From NCBI GenBank assembly GCA_002408085.1, contig DHQL01000025.1, positions 1 to 64,000 on the forward strand: 64,000 nt of DNA, in the 5' to 3' direction. Positions 33,383 through 42,469 of this stretch are shown here, in pieces (the first letter of the stretch is position 1; every line of letters starts with the position of its first letter). A program made the position numbers and the translations under genes. The notes under the pieces were generated by a model. That model was not told where the DNA came from, did no database searches, and was given only the letters and a program-made list of their open reading frames with translations. The DNA comes from Spirochaeta sp. UBA5339. GTDB taxonomy: Bacteria; Spirochaetota; Spirochaetia; DSM-2461.

Positions 33383-34627
33383 CTGGCCGTCCGGAGCAGA
33401 TCTCCCGGACCGTGGAGACGACCGCCGCCCACCCGGGGCTCTGTTCCCGGAGACACGGGGAGGGGCACAGCCTCCAACAGTACGGCCGCCGAAGCGGGCG
33501 GAGTTTTCCCGCTCCCAGGCCATAACCTTCTCGGGGTCAGCCTCATACTTCTCCATCGCTTCGATCCGCATCTGCAGGGCGTTCAGACGTTTCAGGCTGT
33601 CCTTTTTTTCACTTTCATCCACACGGCTCTTTGAGAGAGAACTTCCCAGATATTGAAGTGTTTCGTCGTAGACCTTAAGGGGCACCGGGAAGGGGTGGCC
33701 GTCCTTGCCGCCGTGGGCAAAGGAGAACCGGGCCGGGTCGTCGAAACGGCAGGGCTTCCCGTAGATAATCTCACTAACAAGGGCCAGAGACCGCAGGGTC
33801 CGGGGGCCCAGGCCCTGGATCAGCAGAAGATCCGAGAACTCTGTTACCCCCGACTCCCCCGCCGCCGCCAGTACGGCGCCCAGACGTTTGGGGTCGATAT
33901 CTTCGGGATGGACCTCATGGGGGGGGGGGATCAGAAGCTGCCGGAGCTCCCCGGTCTGCACCGAACGGGACTGGCCGCTGAAGTCAAGGATTGCATTGTG
34001 AGCCTCGGAAGCCCGGGCGTCGCTGAGATTGATCAGCTCCCCCTGATTGCGGCCTGAAACGGCGGCCTGAGGGTCCTGAACGAAGGAGTTTACCTTCGGG
34101 GAGTGCCAGTGGTAGCGCCGGGCCATGGCGTTGTCCTGGTTCATTCCCTGCTGGACCACTGCCCACTTCCCCTCGCGGGTCAGGATAAAGTTGTGAAGAT
34201 AGATCTGAAAGCCGTCCTGGAGGCAGGTATTGTCCACCTTGGCGCTGAGACGGGAGGCTTTAACAAGCCCGTCACCGTCGAGGCCTTCGGCGGCGGAGAT
34301 ATTCATGATTTCATCAGGAGTGGCACGGGAGAAGCGGCCTCTGCCGCCACAGACGTAAACACCCAGTTCCCGTGAGAGAGGATTGAGTCCCCGCTTGAGG
34401 GCTCCCATAACGGAAGTGGTAATGCCCGAGGAGTGCCAGTCCATTCCCATGACACAGCCAAGGGACTGGAACCAGAAGGGATCGCTCAGGCGGCTTAAAA
34501 AGGCATCGGCTCCCTGCTCCTCCACAAGTATGCGGACAATCTCCCGTCCCAGGCGGGCCATCCTTTCGGAGAGCCAGCGGGGAACGGTTCCGCTGTGGAG
34601 CGGCAGGTCGGCGGTGCCGCTTTTCAT
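33368..34627 (-). CDS. DUF763 family protein with helix-hairpin-helix motif
   Basis: A 419-residue protein of the DUF763 family, recognised by the N-terminal TADLPLHSGTVPRWL, the DPFWFQSLGCVMGMDWHSSG block and the later QQGMNQDNAMARRYHW. A helix-hairpin-helix-like DLLLIQGLGPRTLRSLAL near residue 268 suggests nucleic acid binding. The C-terminal 60 residues are Gly-, Arg- and Pro-rich and look disordered. The family is common in archaea and scattered in bacteria, and its role is not settled. It is monocistronic and overlaps the CorC gene end by 15 nt. Confidence 0.85.
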   Translation of the reverse strand: MKSGTADLPLHSGTVPRWLSERMARLGREIVRILVEEQGADAFLSRLSDPFWFQSLGCVMGMDWHSSGITTSVMGALKRGLNPLSRELGVYVCGGRGRFSRATPDEIMNISAAEGLDGDGLVKASRLSAKVDNTCLQDGFQIYLHNFILTREGKWAVVQQGMNQDNAMARRYHWHSPKVNSFVQDPQAAVSGRNQGELINLSDARASEAHNAILDFSGQSRSVQTGELRQLLIPPPHEVHPEDIDPKRLGAVLAAAGESGVTEFSDLLLIQGLGPRTLRSLALVSEIIYGKPCRFDDPARFSFAHGGKDGHPFPVPLKVYDETLQYLGSSLSKSRVDESEKKDSLKRLNALQMRIEAMEKYEADPEKVMAWERENSARFGGRTVGGCAPPRVSGNRAPGGRRSSPRSGRSAPDGQLELF

Positions 34628-34642
34628 ATCAGCCTCGAAAGA

Positions 34643-35602
34643 CTACTCGACGGAAACCGAGATGGAAGCATCCACCTTGTCCTTAAGGCCCTGCTCGATA
34701 AAGGAAAGAGTTCCCGTCAATGCGCTGCTGCAGCCCATACAGGCTCCCTTGTAGGAGATGGAAACAACGGTGTCCGCGCCGTTCTCTTTGATATCAAGAA
34801 TCTCAACATCTCCACCGTCCTTGTGAAGGAGGGGTTTGATTTCGGCTTCAAAGAAGTTTTCGATCATTCTCATCTTCTGGAAGGTGGAGCGCTCGGCAAA
34901 GGGAACTTCCCTCTTCTGGGCCGCTTCAATCTCCATCTGGGCTCTGGTTTCCTTCAGGATATCTTCCAGGTAGAACTTTTTCTTCTCGTGTCCGCCGGGT
35001 TTAATGCAGGACTTGCAGAATGCTCCGGCTTTGGTGTAGTCGGTAATCTGCTCAACAGAGGTCAGATCGTTGATGCGGATCACCTCCTGAATGGTCTTCA
35101 GGGTTACCCTGGCACACTCGCATACCATCTCATCATCATCGAGAATTCCCTTCTCGACGCCCTTGAAGATGGCGGCGGCCTGTTTGATTACATCGTAGGC
35201 CATTACGGAACAGTGCATCTTCTGGGGAGGAACGGCGGGAGTATCGGGATTATCACGAAGAGCCTTCTCCACGTCCAGGTTTGTAATCTGGATCGCCTCG
35301 TCCACGGTCTTGCCGAGGCAAAGTTCCACCATCATGTCGCTGGAGGCGATGGCCGTACCGCAGCCGAAACTCTTGAAGCTGGCCTTGACGATCTTGTCGT
35401 TGTCCTTGTCCACGGCCCAGTAGAGTCGAACCGCGTCGCCGCAGGACTCGGCACCCCAGTCGGCCACGATCAGTTTTGCATTCATGGCCTCGGCTTCCGC
35501 CTCGGTGATCTCCCCCTGGTACACGGGATTATCCATTCTGTCTGCCACTTTCGCGGAGTAGTTGTCCCAGAGGGAACCTCCAAGCAGATCATTCTTCGCC
35601 AT
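34643..35602 (-). CDS. nifU: Fe-S cluster assembly scaffold NifU (three-domain)
   Basis: A 319-residue full-length NifU. The N-terminal IscU-like domain has its three cluster Cys in ESCGDAV, FGCGTAIASSD and MHCSVMA. A central BFD-like 2Fe-2S domain has CEC and CKSC (near 168 and 203). The C-terminal NifU domain has the CMGC cluster site. It builds Fe-S clusters with sulfur from the cysteine desulfurase encoded 51 nt upstream. The ribosome site AGGAG is clear. No nitrogenase genes are near, so the pair is probably the general Fe-S assembly system, as in other bacteria with the NIF type. Confidence 0.95.
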   Translation of the reverse strand: MAKNDLLGGSLWDNYSAKVADRMDNPVYQGEITEAEAEAMNAKLIVADWGAESCGDAVRLYWAVDKDNDKIVKASFKSFGCGTAIASSDMMVELCLGKTVDEAIQITNLDVEKALRDNPDTPAVPPQKMHCSVMAYDVIKQAAAIFKGVEKGILDDDEMVCECARVTLKTIQEVIRINDLTSVEQITDYTKAGAFCKSCIKPGGHEKKKFYLEDILKETRAQMEIEAAQKREVPFAERSTFQKMRMIENFFEAEIKPLLHKDGGDVEILDIKENGADTVVSISYKGACMGCSSALTGTLSFIEQGLKDKVDASISVSVE

Positions 35603-35653
35603 AATAAAATCTCCTAAAATCTATCGGCAGCCGGCCCGGGAAGGGCCCGCCCC

Positions 35654-36820
35654 TTAATAGGTACTCGAAATGGCTCTGAGCCTGTGTACCGTTTTCTGAA
35701 TTGTATCGATGGCCCCGTCGATCTCCTCTTCCGTTGTAAAGCGGGAGAGTGAGAACCGGACCCCCGTATGGGACAGGTTGTTATCCATATCCATGGCCTG
35801 GAAGGTGGCATCCGCCTCAAGTTCCTCGGAGGAACAGGCGCTTCCGGTGGAAGCGGCGATGCCTTTCTGATTCAGGTCCCAGAGGAAAGCCTCCCCCTCA
35901 ATCCCCTTGAAACTGGCAAGGATGGTGTTGGGGGTTCTGAACTTCCGGTCTCCGATAATCATGGTGTCGGGCAGAGCAAGAATGGCATCTTCCAGCTTGT
36001 CCCTCAGCCGGCGAACCTCTGTATCATAGAATTCAGTATGCTGAACCGCCAGCTCTATGGCCAGTCCCATGCCCACCATATAGGGAACATTTACCGTACC
36101 GGCTCTCAGTTTGCCCATCTGCTCTCCGCCGTGAAGGAGGGGGGTGATGGAGGCGCCCTGACGTATATAGAGACCACCTACACCCTTGGGGCCGTGGAAC
36201 TTGTGTGCGCTGAAGGTCAGAAAGTCGGCAGGAACCTCTTTCAGGCTGACGGGAATCTTGCCCACAGCCTGTACCGCGTCGGTGTGAAAGAGAACGCCCT
36301 GGCTTTTGGTATACTCCGCCAGCTCCTTGACCGGATTGATCAGTCCCGTCTCGTTGTTGGCCCACATGACGGAGACCAGAGAGGTCTTGCCGGGAACAAG
36401 GGCTTCCTTAAGGGCATCCAGGGTGACGATACCGTCCGAGTTAACGGGAAGATAGGTCACCTGTACGCCCTGTTCCTTCTCCAGATACTGGCAGGTGTGA
36501 AGAACACTGGGATGCTCAATCTGACTGGTGATGATGTGACAGGGCTTGCCCTTTGCCAGAGAGTCCATAAAGACCGATTTAAATATGGTATTGTTACCCT
36601 CTGTGGCACATCCGTTTATAATAATATCATCTTCATCCGCCGCGCCCAGGGAGTCATAGATCCGATCCAGAGCAATGCTCATGGCCGGATGGGTCTCGGT
36701 ACCGAAACGGTGAAGCGAGTTGGGATTTCCGTACATCTGACAGAAAAAAGGATCCATTGCCTGTTTTACAAGGGGATCCACAACGGTGGTTGCGTTGCTG
36801 TCAAGATAGATTCTTTCCAT
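35654..36820 (-). CDS. nifS: Cysteine desulfurase NifS/IscS
   Basis: A 388-residue PLP enzyme. It begins with IYLDSNATTVVDP, has the PLP lysine in SAHKFHGPKG near residue 206, and the mobile catalytic Cys in STGSACSSEE near 327. It converts Cys to Ala and passes the persulfide to the NifU scaffold encoded downstream. The two genes form one operon (51-nt gap). Confidence 0.95.
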   Translation of the reverse strand: MERIYLDSNATTVVDPLVKQAMDPFFCQMYGNPNSLHRFGTETHPAMSIALDRIYDSLGAADEDDIIINGCATEGNNTIFKSVFMDSLAKGKPCHIITSQIEHPSVLHTCQYLEKEQGVQVTYLPVNSDGIVTLDALKEALVPGKTSLVSVMWANNETGLINPVKELAEYTKSQGVLFHTDAVQAVGKIPVSLKEVPADFLTFSAHKFHGPKGVGGLYIRQGASITPLLHGGEQMGKLRAGTVNVPYMVGMGLAIELAVQHTEFYDTEVRRLRDKLEDAILALPDTMIIGDRKFRTPNTILASFKGIEGEAFLWDLNQKGIAASTGSACSSEELEADATFQAMDMDNNLSHTGVRFSLSRFTTEEEIDGAIDTIQKTVHRLRAISSTY

Positions 36821-36998
36821 TGAATACTCCTGTTCAACAAATATAATTAATTTTCAGCAATAAGAAAACCGTAAAGAGCCCCGGATAGCCTAGTAAAGGC
36901 GTAGTGATTAACTTTTTTTCTTGCTCCGGGTCTTGCCTTTGAGTATATTCCATGATGGATCATTAGATAGAAACCAATATATAGCGCCGGGAGAATGC

Positions 36999-37904
36999 AT
37001 GGAAAGAGAAAAACTGGAATACAAACACAGAGAACTACTTGTCCCTATGTTAAGAGAAGTGAAGATCCCCCTTTCTGAATACTGCTTTGCCAATCTCTAC
37101 TTTTTCCGTGAAACCCACGAATATGAACTTATAAAAAGCGGATCTTACTACTACCTCTCCGGCCTTAGCTACGACAAACTCCATTATCTGATGCCCCTGC
37201 AGGACCTCCGTCACAGCCGGGAGTACACCGAGGAACTGATCCGTATCGGAAAAGAAGAAGACTTCGATATGATCTTCCCGGTTCCGGAAGAGTGGCTCCC
37301 GACCTTGAAGGAGTGGGACCTGTATACCGATTTCCAGGAGCAGGATTCCGACTATCTCTACACCACCGAAAAGATGCAGCTCTACCCCGGGCGGAAGCTC
37401 CACAAGAAACGAAACCTCCTGAAGCAGTACCAGACCCTCTATGTTCCCCATGTAGAAGAGCTCAGCGATGACAATATCCACGAACCTCTGGACCTCCTGG
37501 ACTCCTGGCAGGAGAATTCAGAACAGGAGATGGGTGACTCTGACTATTTCCAGTGCCGGGAAGCCCTGGAAAAGAGGAAACAGTTCTGTCTCAAAGGAGC
37601 AGTATTTTATGCAGACGACAAGCCCTCAGGTTTTATGCTGGGAGAGGCAGTCAGCCCCGATGTATTCACCATCCACTTTGCCAAGGGGGATATCAGCTAC
37701 AAGGGAATCTACCAGTTTATGTTCAACCGCTTTGCAGAACACTACTGCCGGGGCTTTGAAGAGATCAACCTGGAACAGGACCTGGGCATTGAGGGGTTAA
37801 GAAAAACAAAACGCTCCTACCTCCCCGACAGGATGGCCGTGAAATACAGAATTCACTTCAAGAAAACAGTACCTGCGGCGGAGCCGGTTGAAGAGGCCTC
37901 CTGA
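36999..37904 (+). CDS. DUF2156 (phosphatidylglycerol lysyltransferase C-terminal-like) protein
   Basis: A 301-residue cytosolic protein of the GNAT-related DUF2156 family. The second half carries GAVFYADDKPSGFMLGE, FAKGDISYKGIYQFM and the family tail INLEQDLGIEGLRKTKRSYLP. These domains resemble the aminoacyl-phospholipid transferases that add Lys or Ala to lipids, but the membrane flippase half is absent. Substrate unknown. The ATG at 36999 is preferred over an upstream start because GGGAGA lies before it. It precedes aspS in the same direction by 82 nt. Confidence 0.8.
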   Translation: MEREKLEYKHRELLVPMLREVKIPLSEYCFANLYFFRETHEYELIKSGSYYYLSGLSYDKLHYLMPLQDLRHSREYTEELIRIGKEEDFDMIFPVPEEWLPTLKEWDLYTDFQEQDSDYLYTTEKMQLYPGRKLHKKRNLLKQYQTLYVPHVEELSDDNIHEPLDLLDSWQENSEQEMGDSDYFQCREALEKRKQFCLKGAVFYADDKPSGFMLGEAVSPDVFTIHFAKGDISYKGIYQFMFNRFAEHYCRGFEEINLEQDLGIEGLRKTKRSYLPDRMAVKYRIHFKKTVPAAEPVEEAS

Positions 37905-37986
37905 TTCATACAATTCTATCTGAATAAAGGATTTTTCAGCAGAACCCTCATTGATTCTGACTGCCCTAAATGGTACATTCCTTTCT

Positions 37987-39765
37987 ATGGAAAAGATGAA
38001 AAGGACCGCGACCTGCGGCAGTCTCAGAGCTTCTGATGAAAACAAGACAATCATCCTTAACGGATGGGTACATAGAAACCGCGACCACGGCGGTATTCAC
38101 TTTATTAACCTGAGGGACCGCTACGGGGAGACCCAGATCGTGGTCGACGAGGACGTTCCTGCCGAACTGGCGGAGCTGGCTGGCAGCCTGAAATTCGAAT
38201 ACTGCGTTGCCATTGAAGGTGTGGTCAGAAAAAGACCCGACGCCATGATCAACCCCGATATGCCCACCGGAGAGATTGAAGTCTCCGTAAAGAAGATCGA
38301 GGTCCTCAACACCTGTCTCACCCTCCCCTTTATGATCGAAGACGAGACAGACTCAAACGAAACAGCCCGGCTGAAGTACCGCTATCTCGACCTCCGCTCC
38401 AAGGGGATGCAGGAGAGAATCATCCTGAGAAGCAAGGTAACCCACGCCGCCCGGGACTTCCTGCAGAGGACGGGATTCCTTGAAATAGAGACCCCCACAC
38501 TGATCAAGTCCACTCCCGAGGGAGCCAGAGACTTCCTGGTGCCCTCAAGACTTCACGCAGGCAAATTCTTTGCCCTGCCCCAGTCACCCCAGCTCTACAA
38601 GCAGCTCTTAATGGTGTCCGGATTCGACAAATACTTCCAGGTGGCCCGCTGCTACCGTGACGAGGATGCCAGAGGGGACAGACAGCTTGAGTTCACCCAG
38701 GTGGACCTGGAGATGAGCTTTGTCTCCCGTGACGATGTTCTCACTGTAACAGAGGGGATTATGGCCAATGTCTTTAAAGAGACAATGGGCGTTGAACTGC
38801 AGACTCCCTTTGAGCGCCTCTCCTACGACGATGCCATGAATCTGTACGGAAGCGATAAACCCGACCTCCGTTTCGAAATGGCTTTCCAGGACTTCGCTCC
38901 CTTTGTACCGGGCAGCGACTTCTCCGTATTCAAGTCTGTTCTTGAATCTGACGGTGTCGTAAAGGCGATGGTTGTTCCCGGAGCAGCCGCAGCCTACTCA
39001 AGAAAGAAGATTACCGAGCTGGAAGACACAGCCAAAACCTACGGCGCCAGGGGTCTTGCCTGGATGAAGGTGACCGCCGAAGGTCTCGACGGCGGTGTAT
39101 CCAAGTTCTTCGGCGATCAGGCCGATGCCATCAAGTCCGGCCTCGGTGCCAATGACGGCGACCTGATCCTGCTGATGGCTGCAGACTGGAAGACAGCCTG
39201 CACATCACTGGGTGCGGTAAGATCCCGTCTCGGAAAAGATCTCGACCTGATCGACGAGTCTGTATTCCGCTTCTGCTGGATCGTGGACTTCCCCCTCTTT
39301 GAGTACAACGAGGACGAGCAGGCCTGGGAGCCCGCACACCACATGTTCTCCATGCCCCAGGACCAGTACCTGGATACATTCGAAAGCGATCCCGGCCCCG
39401 TAAAGGGAGACCTCTACGACCTGGTTCTCAACGGATACGAGCTGGCCTCGGGTTCCATCAGGGTCCACGACCCCGAACTGCAGCAGAAGATCTTCAATGT
39501 TGTGGGATTCCCCAAAGAGCAGGCAGAAGAGCGCTTCGGCTACCTCCTGGAGTCCTTCCGCTACGGCGCCCCTCCCCACGGAGGACTGGCCTTCGGTCTG
39601 GACCGCCTGGTAATGATTCTGGCTGGCAAGAGTTCCATCAAGGAAGTTATTCCCTTCCCCAAGAACAGCGCCGGTATGTCCCCTATGGACGAAAGCCCCG
39701 CCCTTGTGGATGAGCCCCAGCTGAACGATCTGCACCTGCAGGTAGTGATGCCCGAAGAGGATTGA
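37987..39765 (+). CDS. aspS: Aspartyl-tRNA synthetase (bacterial type)
   Basis: A 592-residue class II synthetase. An N-terminal OB-fold anticodon-binding domain contains LNGWVHRNRDHGGIHFINLRD, then motif 2 FQVARCYRDEDARGDRQLEFTQ, the bacterial GAD insertion, and motif 3 GGLAFGLDRLVMILAGK. It charges tRNA-Asp. I start it at 37987; another ATG lies nine nt downstream. A hairpin terminator follows. Confidence 0.95.
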   Translation: MEKMKRTATCGSLRASDENKTIILNGWVHRNRDHGGIHFINLRDRYGETQIVVDEDVPAELAELAGSLKFEYCVAIEGVVRKRPDAMINPDMPTGEIEVSVKKIEVLNTCLTLPFMIEDETDSNETARLKYRYLDLRSKGMQERIILRSKVTHAARDFLQRTGFLEIETPTLIKSTPEGARDFLVPSRLHAGKFFALPQSPQLYKQLLMVSGFDKYFQVARCYRDEDARGDRQLEFTQVDLEMSFVSRDDVLTVTEGIMANVFKETMGVELQTPFERLSYDDAMNLYGSDKPDLRFEMAFQDFAPFVPGSDFSVFKSVLESDGVVKAMVVPGAAAAYSRKKITELEDTAKTYGARGLAWMKVTAEGLDGGVSKFFGDQADAIKSGLGANDGDLILLMAADWKTACTSLGAVRSRLGKDLDLIDESVFRFCWIVDFPLFEYNEDEQAWEPAHHMFSMPQDQYLDTFESDPGPVKGDLYDLVLNGYELASGSIRVHDPELQQKIFNVVGFPKEQAEERFGYLLESFRYGAPPHGGLAFGLDRLVMILAGKSSIKEVIPFPKNSAGMSPMDESPALVDEPQLNDLHLQVVMPEED

Positions 39766-39772
39766 TCCAGTT

Positions 39773-39786
39773 CCGGCATCAGCCGG
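39773..39786. repeat. GC-rich motif shared with the aroA 3' region
   Basis: CCGGCATCAGCCGG, one base different from the copy at 26372-26385. It overlaps a 12-bp palindrome, GCCGGTTCCGGC (39782-39793). Confidence 0.3.
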
Positions 39787-39823
39787 TTCCGGCGGGCTAC
39801 TGCCGGAGAACTTATAAATACAG

Positions 39824-39850
39824 AAGCCGCCCGATTCGGGGCGGCTTTTT
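39824..39850 (+). terminator. Rho-independent terminator after aspS
   Basis: GCCGCCC pairs with GGGCGGC around a GATTCG loop and is followed by five T. It may also slow the converging small gene. Confidence 0.85.
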
Positions 39851-39881
39851 AATTCTCAGGGGGGTAGTCAGAAAAAGGCTG

Positions 39882-40193
39882 TTATTCGCACAATTCCAGC
39901 TCGGGAAGATCCTCTTCTACAGCACCAAGAGCTTTGTATCTTTTAACACAGTCACCGTTGATCATAATGGTGTCCTGAAAATTCCTTAAGGGAACGCACC
40001 ACTTCTTTGAATCATTCCCCTGAACCGTCATCAGAGCGAACTCTTCCAGTGAGTCAATATCCGTACAAATGCCTTCCACATTCAATACCACACCGGTGTA
40101 GTGAACATACTGTCCTTCGGGAACCGAAAGATTGAAATCTTCCCTCCGCAGCATTGTTCCGAAAGAATCTATTTCATTTATCATTGTATTCAT
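39882..40193 (-). CDS. Unrecognised 103-residue soluble protein
   Basis: An acidic protein with no signal peptide, helix anchor or motif I know. Its middle is mixed beta (GQYVHYTGVVLNVEGICTDI, EFALMTVQGNDSKKWCVPL), which suggests a small OB- or barrel-like fold. The codon pattern and the lack of any overlapping gene support a real gene. It stands alone between the aspS terminator and the three-domain signalling gene. Confidence 0.6.
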   Translation of the reverse strand: MNTMINEIDSFGTMLRREDFNLSVPEGQYVHYTGVVLNVEGICTDIDSLEEFALMTVQGNDSKKWCVPLRNFQDTIMINGDCVKRYKALGAVEEDLPELELCE

Positions 40194-40314
40194 AACAAGG
40201 ACACTATAAATGACAACTGTTTAGCGCAAATGGCGGTTCATTGTAGATTTCCGGGGAAAACTGTGGTGAATCTGTGAACACTCAGGGGCCCGTGTATACA
40301 GTTGGGCTGGGCGA

Positions 40315-41652
40315 TCAGATAGTCAGATCGCTCTTTTTTTCATCCTCTTCATCCCCTCCCAGGGAGGAGACAATAAACTCATTTGTCCGCTTCAGCCTTG
40401 TGGCAAGAAGCCGGCTTAGAAAGAGACCGTACTGGGGATACTGCTTCAAAACTTTTATAAAGGACTTCCTGGGTATGCGGATCAGCTTACCCCGGGTCTC
40501 AGCGATAACTGACGCACTCCTGTCCCTGTTGAGAAGGAAGGCCATCTCTCCCAGAAAAACATCTTCCGGTGTGATACGTCCCACAATTTTACCGTGGTGA
40601 ACCACCTTATAGCTGCCGCTGGAGATATAGAAGATAGAGTCTCCGGGATCTCCCGAACGGACAACAACATCCCCCTCTTTGACAATCAGCATCTCCTCGG
40701 TGGAGAAACCGGCAGGAGTCAGCCTTTCATGGAGGTGCCTGTGATGCATAATCATTGTGACCTGATTACCCTTTTTGCTGAACAGGATACGGTCGGCTAC
40801 CATCCTAGCCAGAAGAATACCGCGGCGGTCTATGTTTCCTGAGGTGACATTCTGGAGAGACTCCTTGTAGGAGTCCACATCAAAACCGTCTCCCTCATCA
40901 TGAATAACAAAGCGGGACTCCTCCTCCGAGAGAATCCACTCCAGCAGGACCCGCCGCTGCCGGACTCCCCGGTCGGCAATCTTCTCCTGAATAAGCTCAA
41001 GAATGCTCCCGCCCTCTTCGAGACGGCGGTCTCTCTCCTCTCTGGAAATGCCGCAGTTGCCGTGCTCAATCCCGTTCAGAATCAGTTCAGAGAGGGCCAT
41101 TTGAAGCTTGAACCGCTCTACCGCAGAAACCCTTCCCGACCGGAGCATGTTCATGGACAGAAGTCCCGTATAAACGGAAACCACAGAGTAGTCGGAGTTG
41201 GGAATACTGAAGGCACCGGAAAATTTTTCCAGAATATTATCTGCCAGCTCATTTTGATAGATCAGCTGTCTGTTGGCATAGACGATGGAAAGGATCTTGG
41301 CAAAGTGGGTTCTTATCCGCGAATAGTCCAGCAGGGAGAGCAGATTCAGACTTCTGAACTGCTCCAGTAGCTTGCCCTCCTCATGACGTCCCAGATCATA
41401 GACGCCAATGATGCCGGAACTGTGGAGCCAGGAGTCCTCCTTGATCTTTGCCTTGAGTGTATTGAGATCAAGTTCCTTGTCCGATAGGTGGAGGATAGTC
41501 AGCTCGGGGAGTTCAAAGTTGAGAATATCCAGGGCATCGGTGATATTGTCTGCAAAACGCAGATTATAGTCTCCGGGGAATTCACTCTGGATGACTCTTT
41601 CAATTCCCTGGTTGATGATGCTGTCGCTGCAGATTGTTACAATAGTATTCAT
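40315..41652 (-). CDS. Three-domain signalling protein: pseudo-receiver, anti-sigma-like ATPase, cNMP-binding
   Basis: A 445-residue cytosolic protein. Residues 1-125 resemble a receiver fold (TIVTICSDSIINQGI, then LTILHLSD) but lack a clear phospho-Asp pocket. Residues 150-300 look like a RsbW/SpoIIAB-type GHKL ATPase, with an N-box ALSELILNGIEHGNCG and a G1-like HDEGDGFDV. Residues 310-430 form a cyclic-nucleotide-binding fold (VKEGDVVVRSGDPGDSIFYI, FLGEMAFLLNRDRSASVIAE). It probably controls a partner, perhaps an anti-sigma or a phosphatase cascade, in response to a nucleotide; that is inference. It is divergent from the Rex gene across 100-150 nt. Confidence 0.75.
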   Translation of the reverse strand: MNTIVTICSDSIINQGIERVIQSEFPGDYNLRFADNITDALDILNFELPELTILHLSDKELDLNTLKAKIKEDSWLHSSGIIGVYDLGRHEEGKLLEQFRSLNLLSLLDYSRIRTHFAKILSIVYANRQLIYQNELADNILEKFSGAFSIPNSDYSVVSVYTGLLSMNMLRSGRVSAVERFKLQMALSELILNGIEHGNCGISREERDRRLEEGGSILELIQEKIADRGVRQRRVLLEWILSEEESRFVIHDEGDGFDVDSYKESLQNVTSGNIDRRGILLARMVADRILFSKKGNQVTMIMHHRHLHERLTPAGFSTEEMLIVKEGDVVVRSGDPGDSIFYISSGSYKVVHHGKIVGRITPEDVFLGEMAFLLNRDRSASVIAETRGKLIRIPRKSFIKVLKQYPQYGLFLSRLLATRLKRTNEFIVSSLGGDEEDEKKSDLTI

Positions 41653-41731
41653 TTTGGCAAACCTTCGATTAAATTATCGCATGACAGGCAAATAAAATTA
41701 AACACAAATATCTTTTAACTGAAAAAAACAG

Positions 41732-41757
41732 TTATCTGTGAATATTTTCACAGATAA
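41732..41757. promoter_or_regulatory. Rex-box-like operator (perfect 11-bp inverted repeat)
   Basis: TTATCTGTGAA, four bases (TATT), then TTCACAGATAA form a perfect palindrome. The core TGTGAA-N4-TTCACA matches the known Rex operator (TTGTGAA-W4-TTCACAA) except for the outer T/A, which is C/G here. It lies 41 nt ahead of the Rex-family gene's likely start and about 80 nt from the start of the divergent signalling gene. Autoregulation by NADH/NAD+ is likely. Confidence 0.85.
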
Positions 41758-41798
41758 TGGTTGTTGATTTTTACATCCCCCTATATGATCGACCCAGA

Positions 41799-42422
41799 AT
41801 GAGTTCAGAAAAGCTTTCCGAAGCCTCACGGCAGAGAATGATCAGACTCTCCATCATCCTTCAGGAGAGGGATTGGGGCCCCGAACGGATTGTCTCGGCA
41901 GAACTGGCGGAACTGGTAGGCACAACCCCTGAGAGTCTGAGAAAGGATCTCAGCCTCCTGGGCTGCAGTGCATCGGGCCGGGGATACAGGGCCGGAGAGC
42001 TGGCGGACCTTCTCAGTGAAAAGCTGAACCTGAAAGGAGAACTGAAGGCCGGTGTCTGCGGTCTGGACAGCTGGGGAGCGGTACTGCTCCATAAAACAGA
42101 CAGCTTTCCGGGAGTGAGGATTGTTGCCGCCTTTGACGGCAGCCAGAACAGACTGGAACGGACTGAATCGAAAGTCCCCCTTTATCCATCCTATGAGATA
42201 AGCGAGATCTTTCAGAGGATGGGAATTGAGATCGGTATTATTGCCAGCTCCACCACGGATCCGGAACGGATACAGAGCAGGATGCTTAAGGGCGGCGCCA
42301 GGGGAATTATCAACCTGACAAGCTGCCCCCTGACTGTACCAGAGAGTGTATTCTATCATCAGGCCGATCTGACGGCCGGTTTCTTAAGTGTTATTTCCCG
42401 TATTAACGGGGTGAAACAATAA
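41799..42422 (+). CDS. rex: Rex-family redox-sensing transcriptional repressor
   Basis: A 207-residue protein. The N-terminal winged helix has SAELAELVGTTPESLRKDLSLLG and a GRGYRAGELADLL wing. The C-terminal Rossmann domain has VRIVAAFDGSQNRLE and a final DLTAGFL tail. The nucleotide-binding glycine loop of the family (GxGxxG) reads CGLDSWGA here, so cofactor binding may be changed. I start it at 41799, since a perfect Rex-box palindrome ends just before the earlier ATG at 41757 and would then overlap the coding region. It is followed 47 nt later by the SerA-type gene and may control it. Confidence 0.85.
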   Translation: MSSEKLSEASRQRMIRLSIILQERDWGPERIVSAELAELVGTTPESLRKDLSLLGCSASGRGYRAGELADLLSEKLNLKGELKAGVCGLDSWGAVLLHKTDSFPGVRIVAAFDGSQNRLERTESKVPLYPSYEISEIFQRMGIEIGIIASSTTDPERIQSRMLKGGARGIINLTSCPLTVPESVFYHQADLTAGFLSVISRINGVKQ

Positions 42423-42469
42423 ATTAATTACGGCGCCCTCTGCGGGAACTGCCTGAAAGGATGAGAGAG

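Noticed and set aside
34595..35617. A long plus-strand frame opposite nifU
   Set aside because: It is a shadow of the nifU gene, whose cluster cysteines and domain order are unmistakable.
35768..36823. A 351-residue plus-strand frame opposite nifS
   Set aside because: It is a shadow of nifS; the nifS side has the PLP lysine and the catalytic Cys motifs.
40311..40340. Hairpin GCGATC...GATCGC followed by a T-run on the plus strand
   Set aside because: It lies at the 3' end of a minus-strand gene and no plus-strand gene ends just upstream, so it is not a useful terminator; the T-run is the coding sequence's lysine codons read backwards.
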